A DNA stretch of 64,000 nt from Falsirhodobacter sp. 20TX0035 (GTDB lineage: Bacteria > Pseudomonadota > Alphaproteobacteria > Rhodobacterales > Rhodobacteraceae), in the NCBI RefSeq assembly GCF_028307215.1, contig NZ_JAQMHV010000003.1, positions 124,001-188,000 on the forward strand. Reading direction: 5' to 3'. Of this stretch, positions 63,869 to 64,000 are shown one piece after another (position 1 is the first letter of the stretch; each line of letters begins with the position of its first letter). The position numbers were made by a program, and so were the translations under genes. A model generated the notes under the pieces. It saw only the letters and a program-made list of their open reading frames with translations, ran no database searches and was not told the origin of the DNA.

Positions 63869-64000
63869 ATGGATTACGCACTGGTTTCCGCGGCCTACAT
63901 CGCGGCCGCAATTCTCTTCATCCTCTGCCTCGGCGGGCTTTCGGGGCAGGAAAGCGCCAAGCGCGCCGTGTGGTACGGCATCGCGGGCATGGCGCTGGCG
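63869..64000 (+). CDS. pntB: NAD(P) transhydrogenase subunit beta, 5' end only
   Basis: First 44 codons of the NADP(H)-binding membrane subunit, cut by the window end. The visible part begins MDYALVSAAYIAAAILFILC, a membrane helix, then GGLSGQESAKRAVWYGIAGM, a segment typical of PntB. A G-rich site precedes the ATG. Confidence 0.9.
   Translation, partial: MDYALVSAAYIAAAILFILCLGGLSGQESAKRAVWYGIAGMALA

Overview
The window is about 64 kb of high-GC DNA densely packed with bacterial genes. It looks like a chromosome segment from an alphaproteobacterium of the Rhodobacterales (Rhodobacteraceae/Paracoccaceae). The evidence is a dusB(nifR3)-ntrB-ntrC operon followed by ntrYX, an NtrC without the sigma-54 contact loop as described for Rhodobacter capsulatus, and a complete gene transfer agent (GTA) structural cluster of the R. 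capsulatus type. Genus is not assigned. No rRNA, insertion sequence, integrase or CRISPR array was seen. One tRNA gene (Leu, anticodon UAG) is present.

Layout. 1-5.3 kb: glycogen and alpha-glucan use (3' end of glgX, pgm, glk, a GH13 alpha-glucosidase). 5.2-8.5 kb: housekeeping genes (small membrane protein, hpt, a START-domain RatA/COQ10-type gene, cinA, pgpA, fused ispDF). 8.6-20.2 kb: a collinear nitrogen, potassium and RNA regulation block, dusB-ntrB-ntrC-ntrY-ntrX-trkA-trkH-hfq-hflX, with ATGA/TGATG overlaps at many junctions. 20.2-25.3 kb, minus strand: a two-domain glycosyltransferase, tig, tRNA-Leu and the NAD(P)HX repair enzyme. 25.5-27.3 kb: glnB-glnA, closed by a terminator. 27.4-29.5 kb: fabD-fabG-acpP. 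29.5-32.6 kb, minus strand: a heme oxygenase and bacteriophytochrome pair (HWE kinase with fused receiver). 32.7-35.1 kb: fabF-mltG.

35.2-48.9 kb: the GTA cluster in the R. capsulatus order: terminase small and large subunits, portal, g3.5, prohead protease, capsid, adaptor, stopper, tail terminator, tail tube, g10, g10.1, tape measure, distal tail, hub, NlpC/P60 hydrolase and the 1280-residue tail-tip protein. Every gene looks intact. A promoter, a four-codon ORF and an intrinsic-terminator-like hairpin lie ahead of the first gene, which suggests a leader controlled by attenuation or antitermination.

49.1-51.5 kb, minus strand: purB and fliG. The fliG start codon is buried in a perfect 14-bp inverted repeat, with a CtrA-like site upstream. 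51.7-54.2 kb: rpsF-rpsR-rplI and a YihY membrane protein. 54.4-56.3 kb, minus strand: minC-minD-minE. 56.5-60.4 kb, minus strand: class Ib ribonucleotide reductase nrdH-nrdI-nrdE-nrdF, preceded by a long structured leader, a sigma-70-like promoter and a perfect DnaA box. 60.9-64 kb: ndk, a VOC-family protein, pntA and the start of pntB.

The best candidates for undescribed biology are regulatory: the GTA leader, the nrdHIEF leader with its DnaA box, the fliG start-codon hairpin and the nested palindrome ahead of pntA. The gene families themselves are known.
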